A stretch of DNA of 64,000 nucleotides from Pseudoduganella armeniaca. Its GTDB lineage: Bacteria > Pseudomonadota > Gammaproteobacteria > Burkholderiales > Burkholderiaceae_D. The notes beneath the pieces were generated by a model. It was not told where the DNA came from. It searched no databases and was given only the letters and a program-made list of their open reading frames with translations. Below, in pieces: positions 11,712 through 21,134 of this stretch (the stretch's first letter is position 1; each line of letters begins with the position of its first letter). The stretch lies in the NCBI RefSeq assembly GCF_003028855.1, contig NZ_CP028324.1, positions 682,001 through 746,000 on the forward strand, given 5' to 3'. Position numbers and translations under genes: made by a program.

Positions 11712-12905
11712 TTAGCGCAGCGGCAGCGCCCGCTCGACCAGCCGAACCCAGAAGCTGGCACCGATGGGCAGCAGGTTGTCGTTGAAGTCGTAGCTGCCGT
11801 TGTGCAGCACGCAGGGGCCCAGGCCATGGCCGCCGGTGCGGTGGTCGCCCTCGCCATTGCCGATGAAGATGTAGCAGCCCGGCTTTTGCTGAAGGAAGAA
11901 GGCGAAGTCCTCGGCGCCCATCGTGGGCTCGACGTGCGCGTTGACGCGGTCCTCGCCCACCACTTCCTTCATGACGTCGACGGCAAACGCCGTCTCGGCC
12001 GCATGGTTGATCAGCGGCGGATAGTTGCGCTTGAACGTGAAGTCGAGCTCGGCCTCGAAGCCGGCCGCGATGCCCTCGGCCAGTACTTGCATGCGGCGCT
12101 CGATCATGTCCAGCACCGACGTCGAGAACGTGCGCACGGTGCCGACCAGCTGCGCCGTATCGGGGATGACATTGGTGGCACTGCCGGCGTGGATCTGCGT
12201 GATCGACAGCACGGCCGTGTCCAGCGGGCTCTTGTTGCGCGTGATGATCGTTTGCCACGCCTGGGCGATCTGCACGGCGATCATGACGGGATCGATGCCG
12301 TTGTGCGGCTGGGCCGCGTGGGCGCCCTTGCCCTTGACCGTCACGTGGAACTCGTTCGACGAGCCCATCATCGGTCCCGTGCACACGTTCATCGTGCCGG
12401 CCGCATAGCCGGGCCAGTTGTGCATGCCATAAATGGCGTCCATCGGGAAACGCTCGAACAGGCCGTCCTCGATCATGCGACGCGCGCCGGCGCCGCCTTC
12501 CTCGGCCGGCTGGAATACCAGGTAGACGGTGCCGTCGAAGTCGCGCTGGCGCGCCAGGTGGTAGGCGGCACCCAGCAGCATGGCCGTGTGGCCGTCGTGG
12601 CCGCAGGCGTGCATCTTGCCGGGGTGGCGCGACGCATGGGCGAAGGTATTGACTTCCTGCATCGGCAACGCGTCCATGTCGGCACGCAGGCCGATGGCGC
12701 GGTTGGAACTGCCGTTCTTGATGATGCCGACCACGCCGGTCAGGCCCAGCCCGCGCACCACGGGGATGCCCCATTCGGTCAGCTTGGCCGCGACGGCATC
12801 GGACGTGCGAACTTCCTCGTAGCACAGCTCGGGATGGGCGTGCAGGTCGCGGCGGATTTGCTGCAGCTCGGATTGAAACGCAATGATGGGTTCGACGAGT
12901 TTCAT
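11712..12905 (-). CDS. M20 family amidohydrolase (hippurate hydrolase / N-acyl amino acid amidohydrolase type)
   Basis: 397-residue cytoplasmic metal-dependent amidohydrolase that removes acyl groups from N-acyl amino acids. Metal-ligand motifs of the M20D family are visible: HACGHDGH near residue 100, AEEGG with the catalytic Glu, HNWP, and the C-terminal LHNGSYDFND. A dimerisation domain lies between the two catalytic halves. The start is supported by GGAGAGG. The gene diverges from the molybdopterin oxidoreductase. The exact acyl substrate cannot be assigned; hippurate and indole-acetyl amino acids are family options. Confidence 0.9.
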   Translation of the reverse strand: MKLVEPIIAFQSELQQIRRDLHAHPELCYEEVRTSDAVAAKLTEWGIPVVRGLGLTGVVGIIKNGSSNRAIGLRADMDALPMQEVNTFAHASRHPGKMHACGHDGHTAMLLGAAYHLARQRDFDGTVYLVFQPAEEGGAGARRMIEDGLFERFPMDAIYGMHNWPGYAAGTMNVCTGPMMGSSNEFHVTVKGKGAHAAQPHNGIDPVMIAVQIAQAWQTIITRNKSPLDTAVLSITQIHAGSATNVIPDTAQLVGTVRTFSTSVLDMIERRMQVLAEGIAAGFEAELDFTFKRNYPPLINHAAETAFAVDVMKEVVGEDRVNAHVEPTMGAEDFAFFLQQKPGCYIFIGNGEGDHRTGGHGLGPCVLHNGSYDFNDNLLPIGASFWVRLVERALPLR

Positions 12906-13063
12906 CTGCCTCTCCAGGTTTTATTCTCATGCGCCCGGGTAGGGCGCGTCTCCAGCAGCGGTTCGACCATTGTAGCCTCTGCGTGCGGGGGAGGCCAGCC
13001 GCTGCCGCAATGCGCCGAATGGTTTACGATAGCGGCTTGCCTGCAATCTCTTCAGCCGACCCC

Positions 13064-15139
13064 ATGACCACCACCCAAGTGCGTGCCGCCTGCCCGCACG
13101 ACTGCCCCGATACCTGCGCCATCCTTGTCACCGTCGAAAACGGCGTCGCCACCGAGATCAAGGGCGATCCCGACCATCCCACCACGGCCGGCGTGCTGTG
13201 CACCAAGGTGTCGCGCTATGCCGAGCGCACCTATTCGCCCGACCGCTTGCTGTATCCGCTGCGCCGCGTCGGCGCCAAGGGCGAGGGCAAGTTCGAGCGC
13301 ATCAGCTGGGACGAAGCCCTGGACACCATCGCGGCGCGCCTGAAACCGCTGGCCGAACAGCGCCCCGAAGCGATCCTGCCGTACAGCTACTGCGGCACCA
13401 TGGGCCTGCTGCAGGGCGAGTCGATGTCGATGCGCTTCTTCAACCGCATCGGCGCCTCGCTGCTGGACCGCACGATCTGCGCGATGGCCGGCGCGACCGG
13501 TTACAAGTACACCATCGGCGGCTCCATCGGCACCGACATGGAACAGTTCCAGAACGCCAAGCTGATCCTGATCTGGGGCGGCAATCCGATCGCCTCCAAC
13601 CTGCACTTCTGGATGCGCGCCCAGGAAGCCAAGCGGCGCGGTGCCAAGCTGGTCGCCATCGACCCCTACCGCTCGCTGACGGCCGAGAAATGCCACATGC
13701 ACATCGCGCTGCTGCCTGGCACCGACGCGGCCCTGGCGCTGGGCCTGATGCACGTGCTGATCCGCGACGGCCTGCTCGACGAAGACTACATCGAGCGCTA
13801 CACCCTGGGCTTCGACCAGCTGAAGGAACGCGCGGCCGAGTGGACGCCCGAGCGCACGGCCGACGTCTGCGGCATCACGGCCGATCAGGTGACCGAGCTG
13901 GCGCGGCTGTACGGCGAGACCGCAAAGGCGGGCGAGCCGGCCGCAATCCGCGTCAACTATGGCGTGCAGCGCGTGCGCGGCGGCGGCATGGCCGTGCGCA
14001 ATATCGCCTGCCTGCCGGCGCTGGTGGGGGCGTGGCGTCATCCGGCCGGCGGCGTGCAGCTGTCCACGTCCGGCTCCTTCCCCAGCAACAAGCCGTGGCT
14101 GCAGCGCACGGATCTGTTGAAGAAGCAGCCGCGCACGATCAATATGACGACGATCGGCGACGACCTGCTGCGCCCCGCCTCGCCGGAGTTCGGGCCACAG
14201 GTGGAAGCGGTGATCGTCTACAACGCCAATCCGCTGGCCATCGCGCCGGATTCGTCGAAAGTGGCCGCCGGCTTCGCCCGCGAAGACCTGTTCACGGTGG
14301 TACTGGAGCAGTTCCAGACCGACAGCGTCGATTACGCCGACATCGTGCTGCCTGCCACCACGCAGTTGGAACACACGGATGCGCACCTGGCCTATGGCCA
14401 CCTGTACATGATGGCGAACAACCCGGCCATCGCGCCGTTGGGCGAGGCCAAGCCCAACACCGAAATTTTCCGCTTGCTGGCACGCCGCATGGGCTTCGAC
14501 GATCCCTGCTTTGCCGAGACCGATGACGAACTGGCCGCCCAGGCGTTCCGCAAGGATGACGTTCGTGCCATGCATTTCGACTGGGAAGCGCTCAAGCAGA
14601 AGGGCTGGCAAAAGCTGAACATGCCAGAAGCACCATTTGCCTGCGGCAATTTCCCCACACCTTCGGGAAAATGTGAATTCTTTTCGGCCAGCATGGCGAA
14701 GGATGGCCTGGAGCCCTTGCCAGCCTATATCCCGAACTGGGAATCTGCGGCATCTACCCCCGATCTGGCGGCAAAATACCCGCTGGCGATGATATCTCCG
14801 CCGGCGCGCAACTTCCTGAACTCGACTTTTGTCAACGTGCAAAGCCTGCGCGCAACCGAGGGGGAACCACAGCTGGACATGCATCCTGACGATGCAGCAA
14901 CACGTGGTATCAACCACGGCGAAATGGTGCGCATCTTCAATGATCGTGGCTCGTTCGTGTGCAAGGCCCGGGTCACCGACAAGGCCCGAAAAGGGCTCGT
15001 GGTGGGCCTGTCGATCTGGTGGAAAAAGCTCGCCCGCGATGGCAAGAACGCCAATGAAGTGACCAGCCAGCGGCTGACCGACATGGGCCGCGCGCCAACG
15101 TTTTACGATACACTGGTTCAGGTGGAGAAAGTCCTGTGA
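13064..15139 (+). CDS. Molybdopterin-dependent oxidoreductase with [4Fe-4S] domain
   Basis: 691-residue member of the DMSO reductase superfamily (FdhA/BisC type). The N-terminus has the iron-sulfur motif C-x3-C-x3-C in CPHDCPDTC plus a fourth Cys in GVLC. The Cys in LDRTICAMAG aligns with the Mo-ligand position of formate-dehydrogenase-like enzymes. Bis-MGD binding blocks (IWGGNPIASN, YNANPLAIAP) and the C-terminal dinucleotide-binding domain are present. There is no Tat signal, so it is probably cytoplasmic. I start at ATG 13064, because upstream in-frame sequence looks non-coding. No electron-transfer subunit is adjacent. The substrate is unknown. Confidence 0.88.
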   Translation: MTTTQVRAACPHDCPDTCAILVTVENGVATEIKGDPDHPTTAGVLCTKVSRYAERTYSPDRLLYPLRRVGAKGEGKFERISWDEALDTIAARLKPLAEQRPEAILPYSYCGTMGLLQGESMSMRFFNRIGASLLDRTICAMAGATGYKYTIGGSIGTDMEQFQNAKLILIWGGNPIASNLHFWMRAQEAKRRGAKLVAIDPYRSLTAEKCHMHIALLPGTDAALALGLMHVLIRDGLLDEDYIERYTLGFDQLKERAAEWTPERTADVCGITADQVTELARLYGETAKAGEPAAIRVNYGVQRVRGGGMAVRNIACLPALVGAWRHPAGGVQLSTSGSFPSNKPWLQRTDLLKKQPRTINMTTIGDDLLRPASPEFGPQVEAVIVYNANPLAIAPDSSKVAAGFAREDLFTVVLEQFQTDSVDYADIVLPATTQLEHTDAHLAYGHLYMMANNPAIAPLGEAKPNTEIFRLLARRMGFDDPCFAETDDELAAQAFRKDDVRAMHFDWEALKQKGWQKLNMPEAPFACGNFPTPSGKCEFFSASMAKDGLEPLPAYIPNWESAASTPDLAAKYPLAMISPPARNFLNSTFVNVQSLRATEGEPQLDMHPDDAATRGINHGEMVRIFNDRGSFVCKARVTDKARKGLVVGLSIWWKKLARDGKNANEVTSQRLTDMGRAPTFYDTLVQVEKVL

Positions 15140-15148
15140 GCCTGATGT

Positions 15149-16279
15149 ATGCGCCAGTTTGCCTATTTAAAAACACGTGCCCGCGATCTCGTCGTGGGGG
15201 TAGGCTGCGCGGCCATGCTGGCCGGTTGCGCACAGTTCAAGTACTACTTCCAGGCGGCGCAGGGGCAGTATTCGCTGTGGTCTGAATCGCGGCCGGTCGA
15301 GGACTGGCTGGGCGATCCCGCCACCGATCCCAAGCTGCGCGCGCGCCTGGAAAAGGCACAGTTCATCCGGCGCTTCGCCGTCAAGCAGCTGGGCCTGCCG
15401 GACAACGCCAGCTACAAGAACTACGCCGCCCTGAATCGTCCCTTCGTGCTGTGGAACGTCGTCGCCACGCCGGAACTGTCGCTGCGCCCGATCCAGTGGT
15501 GCTTCCCGATCGCCGGCTGCGTGGCCTACCGCGGCTACTACAACAAGGAAGACGCACTGGCCTATGCCGAGGAACTGCGTGCGGAAGGCGACGACGTGCA
15601 GGTGGGCGGCGTGCCCGCCTATTCCACCCTCGGCTGGTTCAGCGATCCGCTGCTGTCCACCTTCATCAATTATTCCGATGCCGAGCTGGCGCGCATGGTG
15701 TTCCATGAGCTGGCGCACCAGGTCGTCTACATCGCCGGCGACTCGCGCTTCAACGAGGCCTTCGCCACCGCCGTCGAGGAAGCCGGCGTCGACCGCTGGC
15801 TCGAGCTGTACGGCAACGAGGCGATGCGCGAAGCGTATTTGCGCTACAGCGCGCGCCGCAAGGATTTCCTGGCGCTGCTCGTCAAGCACCGCCAGATGCT
15901 GGCCGACCTGTATGCCAGCAAAGCCAGCGTGAAGAAAAAGCGCGAGGAAAAGGCGCGCATCTTCGCGGCGCTGCACGAGGAATACAAGGTATTGAAGGCG
16001 AACTGGGGCGGGTATGCCGGCTACGACCGCTTCTTCTCCGAAAAGCTGACCAATGCCCACCTTGCCGCTGTTGCTACCTATAATGACTTGTTGCCAGGAT
16101 TCCGCGCCCTGCTGGCCAAGGAGAAGGACTTTCCGCATTTCTATGCTGCGGTGCAGCGGATGAGCAATCTGCCGTCCGTCGAGCGTCACGACCGATTGCT
16201 CCAGCTTGCAAGCCAGACGGCACAGCCGGCGCCGACCGTGCTGGCGGAGAAGCAGGCCGAGACGGCCGGCGGACACTGA
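15149..16279 (+). CDS. Zinc aminopeptidase family lipoprotein (PF10023 type)
   Basis: 376 residues. The lipoprotein signal ends in MLAGC, so the protein is membrane-anchored. A gluzincin-type motif HELAH (His186, Glu187, His190) is followed by Glu203 12 residues later (HExxH-x12-E), which gives the zinc site. Family members are annotated as putative aminopeptidases, usually about 350 residues. A Lys/Glu-rich helical segment follows the active site. The gene lies 9 bases after the molybdopterin gene and is likely co-transcribed with it. A hairpin terminator follows at 16301-16322. Confidence 0.85.
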   Translation: MRQFAYLKTRARDLVVGVGCAAMLAGCAQFKYYFQAAQGQYSLWSESRPVEDWLGDPATDPKLRARLEKAQFIRRFAVKQLGLPDNASYKNYAALNRPFVLWNVVATPELSLRPIQWCFPIAGCVAYRGYYNKEDALAYAEELRAEGDDVQVGGVPAYSTLGWFSDPLLSTFINYSDAELARMVFHELAHQVVYIAGDSRFNEAFATAVEEAGVDRWLELYGNEAMREAYLRYSARRKDFLALLVKHRQMLADLYASKASVKKKREEKARIFAALHEEYKVLKANWGGYAGYDRFFSEKLTNAHLAAVATYNDLLPGFRALLAKEKDFPHFYAAVQRMSNLPSVERHDRLLQLASQTAQPAPTVLAEKQAETAGGH

Positions 16280-16300
16280 TTGCTGCGTCGCAAAACGGGA

Positions 16301-16322
16301 AGGCCGGCAAATGCCGGCTTTT
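16301..16322 (+). terminator. Terminator after the aminopeptidase
   Basis: AGCCGGC-type hairpin (GCCGGC/GCCGGC, loop AAAT) followed by TTTT. Confidence 0.7.
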
Positions 16323-16337
16323 GCACGTAAAAAGCGC

Positions 16338-16366
16338 TTGCATCGGCGACTGCGTGCCGATAGCAT
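16338..16366 (+). promoter_or_regulatory. Predicted promoter of the first fadD, with operator-like palindrome
   Basis: TTGCAT (16338-16343), 17-bp spacer, TAGCAT (16361-16366). Just downstream, 16384-16395 reads ACGA-N4-TCGT inside AGTACGAGCGTTCG, which resembles a TetR-type operator such as those controlling fatty-acid genes. The regulator assignment is speculative. Confidence 0.45.
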
Positions 16367-16577
16367 CTTATTTCGCAGATAGTACGAGCGTTCGTTTTTT
16401 TTAGACGCGGGCTGCGGACATGACGGGTTCAGCCGGTGCCGTGCTGCCGGCGTTCATCAATGAGCTGGTATAAAGAGGTAGGCTCGCAGTCAGGGCCTTG
16501 CCCCGTCCGGCGTACCGGACGGGCGAGACCAGGGCGGACGACCTCCCAACGATAATATCGAGACACGAGGGCACAGC

Positions 16578-18275
16578 ATGGAAAAAATCTGGTTGAAGTC
16601 GTACCCGCCCGGCGTTCCTGCCGAGATCGATCCGAATCAGTACCGCTCCCTGGTACATCTGCTGGAAGATGCCTTCCACAAGTTCGGCAACCGCAAGGCC
16701 TTTGTCTGCATGGACAAGGCCATCACCTACGCCGAACTGGACGCCTATTCGAAGCGCCTGGGCGCCTGGCTGCAAAGCCGCGGCATGAAGCCGGGCGCGC
16801 GCGTGGCGGTGATGATGCCGAACGTGCTGCAATACCCGATCGCCATCGCCGCCGTGCTGCGCGCCGGCTATACCGTCGTCAACGTCAATCCGCTCTACAC
16901 GCCGCGCGAGCTGGAGCACCAGCTGACCGACGCCGGCGCCGAAGCCATCGTCATCCTGGAGAATTTCGCGCACACGCTGGAGCAGGTGCTGCCGCGCACG
17001 TCGGTCAAGCACATCATCGTGGCGAGCATGGGCGAAATGCTGGGCGGCCTGAAAGGAGCGATCGTCAATTTCGTCGTGCGCAACGTCAAGAAGATGGTGC
17101 CGGCCTACTCGCTGCCCAATGCCGTGCGCTTCAAGGCCGCGCTGGCCCACGCCTCGGCGATGAAGCTGACCCCCGTCGAGCTGGGCCATGAGGACGTCGC
17201 CTTCCTGCAGTACACGGGCGGCACGACCGGCGTCGCGAAAGGCGCCACCTTGACGCACCGGAACATCATCGCCAACGTGCTGCAATCGGAAGCGTGGTCC
17301 CAGCCGGGCGTGCAGAAGGAGCCGCGCGTCGAGGAGCTGTCGATCGTCTGCGCGCTGCCGCTGTATCACATCTTCGCGCTGACCGCGTGCGCCCTGTGGG
17401 GCATGCGCATGGGCGCGCTGAACATCCTGATTCCGAACCCGCGCGACATTCCCGGCCTGATCCGCGAGCTGGGTAAATACAAGTTCAACATCCTGCCGGC
17501 CGTGAACACGCTGTACAACGCGCTCGTCAACCATCCCGGCTTCCGCCACCTGGACTTTTCCGGCCTGAAGATGGCCAACGGCGGCGGCATGGCCGTGCAG
17601 AAGGCCGTCAACGACAAGTGGCTGGCCGCGACGGGCGTGTCGATCATCGAGGGCTACGGCCTGTCCGAGACGTCGCCGGTGGCGACCTGCAATCGCTCCG
17701 ACAGCACCGCGTTTACCGGCACGATCGGCCTGCCGCTGCCGTCCACCGAAATCGCCATCCTGGACGACGACGGCAACGAAGTCCCGCTGGGCCAGCCGGG
17801 CGAAATCGCCATTCGCGGGCCGCAGGTGATGCGCGGCTACTGGAACCGGCCGGACGAAACGGCCAAGGTCATGACGCCGGACGGCTTCTTCAAGTCGGGC
17901 GACGTGGGCATCATGGACGAAACGGGCTACACCCGCATCGTCGATCGCAAGAAGGACATGATCCTGGTCTCCGGCTTCAACGTGTATCCGAACGAACTGG
18001 AATCGGTCGTGGCGACCCACCCGGGCGTGCTGGAATGCGCGTGCATCGGCGTGCCGGACGAGCACTCCGGCGAGGCCGTCAAGCTGTTCGTCGTGCGCAA
18101 GGACCCGAACCTGACGATCGACGAGCTGATGGCCTACTGCAAGGACAACCTGACCGGCTACAAGAAACCGAAGTACATCGAGTTCCGCGACGAACTCCCG
18201 AAAACCAATGTCGGCAAGATCCTGCGCCGCGCCCTGCGCGACGAGATGACAGCCGGCGCCAAGAAGGCGGCATAA
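16578..18275 (+). CDS. fadD: Long-chain fatty acid-CoA ligase (first copy)
   Basis: 565-residue acyl-CoA synthetase that activates fatty acids with ATP and CoA at the inner face of the membrane. Adenylate-forming family motifs are intact: the P-loop YTGGTTG at residues 212-218, GYGLSETSP from residue 359, the hinge and lid segment DRKKDMILVSGFNVYPNE, and the C-terminal catalytic Lys in PKTNVGKILRR. The length matches E. coli FadD (561). A near-identical paralogue follows after a hairpin. It should feed the acyl-CoA dehydrogenase cluster at 21-26 kb. Confidence 0.95.
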   Translation: MEKIWLKSYPPGVPAEIDPNQYRSLVHLLEDAFHKFGNRKAFVCMDKAITYAELDAYSKRLGAWLQSRGMKPGARVAVMMPNVLQYPIAIAAVLRAGYTVVNVNPLYTPRELEHQLTDAGAEAIVILENFAHTLEQVLPRTSVKHIIVASMGEMLGGLKGAIVNFVVRNVKKMVPAYSLPNAVRFKAALAHASAMKLTPVELGHEDVAFLQYTGGTTGVAKGATLTHRNIIANVLQSEAWSQPGVQKEPRVEELSIVCALPLYHIFALTACALWGMRMGALNILIPNPRDIPGLIRELGKYKFNILPAVNTLYNALVNHPGFRHLDFSGLKMANGGGMAVQKAVNDKWLAATGVSIIEGYGLSETSPVATCNRSDSTAFTGTIGLPLPSTEIAILDDDGNEVPLGQPGEIAIRGPQVMRGYWNRPDETAKVMTPDGFFKSGDVGIMDETGYTRIVDRKKDMILVSGFNVYPNELESVVATHPGVLECACIGVPDEHSGEAVKLFVVRKDPNLTIDELMAYCKDNLTGYKKPKYIEFRDELPKTNVGKILRRALRDEMTAGAKKAA

Positions 18276-18299
18276 TCCCGTCCCCGTGGGCGGAATGTG

Positions 18300-18330
18300 A
18301 AAGAGCCGCCTGGCTGACAGGCGGCTCTTT
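18300..18330 (+). terminator. Hairpin between the two fadD genes
   Basis: AAAGAGCCGCC/GGCGGCTCTTT, 11-bp exact arms with a 9-base loop. The T-tract is short, so it may only partly terminate and reduce read-through into the second fadD. Confidence 0.7.
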
Positions 18331-18366
18331 ATGCTTGCCGCAGATAGACGAAAGAAGAGGCATCGA

Positions 18367-20037
18367 ATGGAAAAAATCTGGTTGAAATCCTACCCTGAAG
18401 GCGTACCGGCCGAAATCGACTGCACGCAGTACCGCTCGGTCACGCACTTGCTGGAGGATTCGTTCCGGAAGTACGCGAACCAGAACGCGTGCGTGTGCAT
18501 GGACAAGTTCCTGACCTATGCGCAGCTGGACCAGATGTCGCAGAAGTTCGGTGCCTGGCTGCAGGGCAAGGGCCTGAAGCCGGGCGCGCGCGTCGCCATC
18601 ATGCTGCCGAACGTGCTGCAGTACCCGGTGGTGATGGCCGGCATCCTGCGCGCCGGCTACACGGTCGTCAACGTCAATCCGCTGTACACGCCGCGCGAGC
18701 TGGAACACCAGTTGAAGGACTCCGGCTCGGAAGCCATCGTCGTACTGGAAAACTTCGCCACCACCGTGCAGGAAGTGCTGCACCACACGCCGGTCAAGCA
18801 CGTCGTCGTCGCCTCGATGGGCGACCTGCTGGGCGGAATCAAGGGCGCCATCGTCAACTTCGCCGTGCGCCACGTGAAGAAGATGGTGCCCGCCTATTCG
18901 CTGCCGGGCGCCATCCCGTTCAAGCAGGTCCTGGCCGAAGGCAGCCGCATGACGCTCTCGCCGGTGAAGACGGGCCACGACGACATCGCCTTCCTGCAGT
19001 ACACGGGCGGCACCACGGGGGTGTCGAAAGGCGCGATGCTCACGCACCGCAATATCATCGCCAACGTGCTGCAGAACGATGCTTGGCTGCAGATGAAGCC
19101 GGGCAGCGAGCAGCTGGTGTTCGTCTGCGCGCTGCCGCTGTACCACATCTACTCGCTGACGATCAGCGCGTTGATGAGCATGCGCGTGGGCGGCTTGAAC
19201 GTGCTGATCCCGAACCCGCGCGACATCCCCGGCTTCGTCAAGGAGCTGGCCAAGTACCGTGTCACCGTGTTCCCGGCCGTGAATACGCTCTACAACGCGC
19301 TGCTGAACAACCCGGACTTCCACAAGCTCGATTTTTCCAGCTATAAGATCTGCAACGGCGGCGGCATGGCCGTGCAGCAGGCCGTCGCAGACCGCTGGCT
19401 GAAGGTGACGGGCACGCCGATCATCGAAGGCTACGGCATGTCCGAAACGTCGCCGGTGGCCACTGCCAACCGCATTGACATCAAGGAATTCACGGGCACG
19501 ATCGGCCTGCCGATCTCGTCGACCGACATCGCCATCCTGGACGACGACGGCAATGAATTGCCGCTGGGCGCGACCGGCGAGATCGCCATCCGCGGCCCGC
19601 AGGTGATGGCCGGCTACTGGCAGCGTCCCGACGAGACGGCCAAGTCGATGACCCCAAGTGGCTACTTCAAGACCGGCGACGTCGGTATCATGGACGAGCG
19701 CGGCTACACCCGCATCGTCGACCGCAAGAAGGACATGATCATCGTCTCCGGCTTCAACGTTTACCCGAACGAGGTGGAAGGCGTCGTGGCCGCGCACCCG
19801 GGCGTGCTGGAATGCGCCTGCATCGGCGTGCCGGACAAGAACTCGGGCGAAGCGGTAAAACTGTTCGTGGTGCGCAAGGACCCGAACCTGACGGCCGAGC
19901 AACTGCTGGACTTCTGCAAGCACGAGCTGACGGCCTACAAGAAGCCGAAGTACATCGAGTTCCGCGATGAGCTGCCGAAGACGAACGTGGGCAAGATCCT
20001 GCGGCGCCAGCTGCGCGACGAAAAGCAGGCGGCGTAA
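18367..20037 (+). CDS. fadD: Long-chain fatty acid-CoA ligase (second copy)
   Basis: 556-residue paralogue of the upstream gene, co-linear along its whole length, including MEKIWLKSYP at the N-terminus. The P-loop YTGGTTG starts at residue 212, GYGMSETSP and DRKKDMIIVSGFNVYPNE follow, and Lys in PKTNVGKILRR is conserved. The start is at ATG 18367 after AGAAGAGG. The in-frame extension to 18331 lies inside the terminator hairpin and is rejected. The two copies probably differ in chain-length preference or expression, as in pseudomonads with FadD1/FadD2. Confidence 0.94.
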   Translation: MEKIWLKSYPEGVPAEIDCTQYRSVTHLLEDSFRKYANQNACVCMDKFLTYAQLDQMSQKFGAWLQGKGLKPGARVAIMLPNVLQYPVVMAGILRAGYTVVNVNPLYTPRELEHQLKDSGSEAIVVLENFATTVQEVLHHTPVKHVVVASMGDLLGGIKGAIVNFAVRHVKKMVPAYSLPGAIPFKQVLAEGSRMTLSPVKTGHDDIAFLQYTGGTTGVSKGAMLTHRNIIANVLQNDAWLQMKPGSEQLVFVCALPLYHIYSLTISALMSMRVGGLNVLIPNPRDIPGFVKELAKYRVTVFPAVNTLYNALLNNPDFHKLDFSSYKICNGGGMAVQQAVADRWLKVTGTPIIEGYGMSETSPVATANRIDIKEFTGTIGLPISSTDIAILDDDGNELPLGATGEIAIRGPQVMAGYWQRPDETAKSMTPSGYFKTGDVGIMDERGYTRIVDRKKDMIIVSGFNVYPNEVEGVVAAHPGVLECACIGVPDKNSGEAVKLFVVRKDPNLTAEQLLDFCKHELTAYKKPKYIEFRDELPKTNVGKILRRQLRDEKQAA

Positions 20038-20060
20038 GCAAGATAGCAGGCAAGACCCAT

Positions 20061-20113
20061 GGTGTCAGGCACCGATCTTCGAGTCGAAGACTCGAAGATC
20101 GGTGCCTGACACC
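20061..20113. repeat. CAGGCACC hairpin, copy A
   Basis: Perfect 25-bp inverted repeat (20061-20085 / 20089-20113) with a 3-base loop. The outer arm is GGTGTCAGGCACC and the core GATCTTCGAGTC. It lies between the converging ends of fadD and the LysR gene, so it may act as a bidirectional terminator. Other copies are at 26081, 55964 and 56625. Confidence 0.85.
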
Positions 20114-20118
20114 GGTGT

Positions 20119-21051
20119 TTACAACTGCTGGTGGTAAGCCTGCTCCACCAACCCCCGCAACCAGCGCTGCCCCGGGTCCTCGTCCAGCGCGGCATGCCAG
20201 TACATCTCGATCCGCAACGGTTTCAGCCTGATGGGCAGCGGCCGCACCACCACCGGCAGCAGCGCGCTCATCGCGTTGGCGAAGCCCGCCGGCGCCGTCA
20301 GCAGCCAGTCGCTGGCCGCCACCACCTGGCACGCCGAAAAATAATGCTGGCACACCATCCCGATCTCGCGCGCCTTGCCGCCTTCGGCCAATAGCTGGTC
20401 GAGCGGATCGGTGCCGCCCTGCGACACCACCGACACGTGCTTCGCCGCCAGGAAATCGCGCGCGCGCAGCTCGTCCGCCAGCGGGTGGCCGGCGCGCAGC
20501 ACCACCACCATCGTCTCGTGCGCCAGGAAGGCGCTGTTGATGCGGCTGTCCGTGTGCGTGCTGCGATCGATCACCAGGTCGATCGCGCCGGACACCAGCT
20601 GGCGGTCGACATCCTCGCGCTGCACGCGCCGGCTGATCAGTTTTACTTTCGGCGCCTGGCTGGTGATGTGACGCACCAGCACGGGCAGCATGACCGACTC
20701 CAGCACGTCGCGAAAGCCCACGGTGAAGACCGCGTCCACCTGGGCCGGGTCGAACTCCTCGACCGCCTCCACGGCCGCGCGCAGGCCGCTCAGGTGGAAC
20801 TGGATTTTCGGCAGCAGCGCCTGCGTCTTGAAGGTGGGCACCATGCGGTTGCCCTGGCGGACGAACAGCGGATCGTCGAAGATCTCGCGCAGGCGGTTGA
20901 GCGAATGCGTGATCGCCGGCTGCGTCAGGTGCAATGCCTTGGCGGCGCCCGTGATGCCGCCGTTGGCGTAGATCGATTCCAGCACTTTCAGCAGGTTGAC
21001 GTCGAAGCGCACGAGGTTCCTCAGCACATAAACAGGATTGATGACCTCCAT
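20119..21051 (-). CDS. LysR family transcriptional regulator
   Basis: 310 residues, the usual LTTR size. The winged-helix DNA-binding domain covers residues 16-75 (DVNLLKVLESIY...GAAKALHLTQPAITHSLNRL). A periplasmic-binding-like effector domain follows, covering residues 100-300. It is transcribed away from the acyl-CoA dehydrogenase operon starting at 21135, the classic arrangement for a LysR activator of the adjacent operon. The effector is unknown and may be an acyl-CoA or fatty-acid intermediate. Confidence 0.92.
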   Translation of the reverse strand: MEVINPVYVLRNLVRFDVNLLKVLESIYANGGITGAAKALHLTQPAITHSLNRLREIFDDPLFVRQGNRMVPTFKTQALLPKIQFHLSGLRAAVEAVEEFDPAQVDAVFTVGFRDVLESVMLPVLVRHITSQAPKVKLISRRVQREDVDRQLVSGAIDLVIDRSTHTDSRINSAFLAHETMVVVLRAGHPLADELRARDFLAAKHVSVVSQGGTDPLDQLLAEGGKAREIGMVCQHYFSACQVVAASDWLLTAPAGFANAMSALLPVVVRPLPIRLKPLRIEMYWHAALDEDPGQRWLRGLVEQAYHQQL

Positions 21052-21065
21052 AAAAATACGTCAAT

Positions 21066-21093
21066 TTGATTTAAGGGGCAACTGTTCTAGACT
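21066..21093 (+). promoter_or_regulatory. Predicted promoter of the acyl-CoA dehydrogenase operon
   Basis: TTGATT (21066-21071), 16-bp spacer, TAGACT (21088-21093), in the 83-bp intergenic region shared with the LysR gene, where its binding site should also lie. Confidence 0.5.
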
Positions 21094-21134
21094 CGGTCCA
21101 CCACAGCCAACCATGAGCACAGCGAGGAGCAGCG

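Noticed and set aside
12929..13063. N-terminal extension of the molybdopterin oxidoreductase
   Set aside because: It lies in the divergent promoter region; the iron-sulfur motif begins shortly after ATG 13064, as in the family.
20061..20113. CRISPR repeat or insertion-sequence end
   Set aside because: Copies are single, far apart and not flanked by spacers, transposase or target duplications that I can see.
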